Shown here piece by piece: positions 44,226 through 44,570 of a stretch of DNA of 44,570 nucleotides. The DNA is from Flavobacteriales bacterium (lineage in GTDB: Bacteria > Bacteroidota > Bacteroidia > Flavobacteriales > PHOS-HE28). Both the position numbers and the translations under genes were made by a program. The DNA lies in contig SSGN01000059.1 of the NCBI GenBank assembly GCA_008016945.1, positions 1 to 44,570 of the forward strand, in the 5' to 3' direction. Under the pieces are notes generated by a model, which did no database searches, was not told the DNA's origin, and was given only the letters and a program-made list of their open reading frames with translations. The stretch's first letter is position 1. Every line of letters begins with the position of its first letter.

Positions 44226-44570
44226 TGGCCATGGAGTGGACCTTGGCCCCGTTCCACGCGCTCCGCCCGGCGGACATCCATGCGGTGTTCGCACTGCGGT
44301 CCAACGTGTTCATCGTAGAACAGCGATGCCCCTACCCCGACGTGGATGACCTGGACCTCGACGCCCTTCACTTGCTGGGCAGCAAGCCCGACATGGGCCT
44401 TGTGGCGTATGCACGGATCATTCCACCGACCGGTGACGAGGTCCCGCACATCGGGCGCGTGGTGGTACGCGCCGACCACCGGGCGCACGACGTGCGGGCC
44501 CTCGTCGACGGTCGGTGGAATGATCGGTGCATACGGCGCGAGGCCCAGGTCGGGCTTGCTGACCAGCGAG
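44225..44570 (+). CDS. elaA: ElaA-type GNAT acetyltransferase, cut or chimeric at its 3' end
   Basis: From the ATG at 44225 (a second lies at 44231), about 82 residues look like ElaA: FALRSNVFIVEQRCPYPDVD, HLLGS, GLVAYARIIPP and HIGRVVVRADHR. After that the family expects an acetyl-CoA-binding RGxGxG loop. Here the frame stays open but reads HRAHDVRALVDGRWNDRC, which is unrelated to GNAT proteins. The change coincides with the centre of a 200-base palindrome, where the sequence turns back on the opposite strand. So the true 3' part is absent from the window, through artefact or rearrangement. The start overlaps the upstream helicase-nuclease stop. Confidence 0.72.
   Translation, partial: MAMEWTLAPFHALRPADIHAVFALRSNVFIVEQRCPYPDVDDLDLDALHLLGSKPDMGLVAYARIIPPTGDEVPHIGRVVVRADHRAHDVRALVDGRWNDRCIRREAQVGLADQR
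44371..44570. repeat. Gapless imperfect palindrome at the end of the window (fold-back)
   Basis: Bases 44371-44470 and the reverse complement of 44471-44570 agree at 84 of 100 positions by hand comparison, without any insertion or deletion and with no spacer. Blocks such as AGCAAGCCCG and TTCCACCGAC are identical. The arm could run further outwards, since the window ends here. The first arm is ordinary ElaA coding sequence; the second arm is its mutated mirror. Confidence 0.88.

Noticed and set aside
42912..44294. A 460-codon minus-strand frame opposite the helicase-nuclease gene
   Set aside because: It has no motifs and is antisense to the conserved nuclease and helicase motifs of the plus-strand gene.

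Overview
The window is a gene-dense, high-GC stretch that looks like a chromosomal segment of a Bacteroidota bacterium, most likely a high-GC Flavobacteriales-type lineage. The evidence is a PorP/SprF protein beside a PKD adhesin with a gliding-motility type C-terminal sorting domain, DUF3822 next to rsmD and coaD, a NUDIX-pyrE-SRPBCC block, tgt followed by an LptF/LptG permease, an MbnP/MauG-like operon, a SMUG2-type glycosylase, and TAnnTTTG/TAnnTTCG boxes close to many starts with few Shine-Dalgarno sequences. The lineage is an inference from gene content. I saw no rRNA, tRNA, CRISPR array, transposase, phage gene or integration site. No gene-free stretch exceeds 300 bases.

Layout. 1-3337: the 3' part of a non-ribosomal peptide synthetase (A-T-TE) translationally coupled to a 4'-phosphopantetheinyl transferase that could activate it. 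3338-4768: a RecD-like helicase on the minus strand. 4953-8613: membrane protein, DUF3822, rsmD, coaD and an exported thioredoxin-fold protein. 8623-12986: NUDIX and pyrE with face-to-face start codons, a 13-copy octanucleotide array, an SRPBCC protein, an MsbA-like exporter and an exported protein. 13009-15393 (minus): a membrane glycosyltransferase, an ECF sigma factor and rsmG. 15504-16657: a divergent GIY-YIG / NRDE pair. 16768-20794: lipoprotein, tgt, LptG-like permease and SMUG2-like glycosylase.

20916-22783 is an ECF sigma factor coupled to a one-pass membrane protein with a GIN-type beta-helix outside the membrane. It looks like a signalling pair. 23051-29287 carries an acyl-CoA synthetase, a lipoprotein / DUF2490 / SCO operon, a histidine phosphatase and an ABC-F protein. 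29329-36455 (minus) is a type IX secretion cargo module: a 1511-residue PKD-repeat adhesin with type B sorting domain, a PorE-like TPR/beta-propeller protein lacking its OmpA domain, and PorP/SprF. 36591-38084 is a lipoamide-dehydrogenase-like flavoprotein lacking both redox cysteines. 38087-40988 (minus) is a tight operon of an MbnP-type copper protein and two di-haem MauG/CCP-type lipoproteins. 41115-44225 is an AddA/RecB-like helicase-nuclease, followed by an ElaA-type acetyltransferase.

The last 200 bases form a gapless imperfect palindrome that cuts the ElaA gene, and this may be an assembly or read artefact. The points most worth a second look are the sigma/GIN pair, the MbnP/di-haem operon, the cysteine-less flavoprotein, the octamer array and the terminal fold-back.
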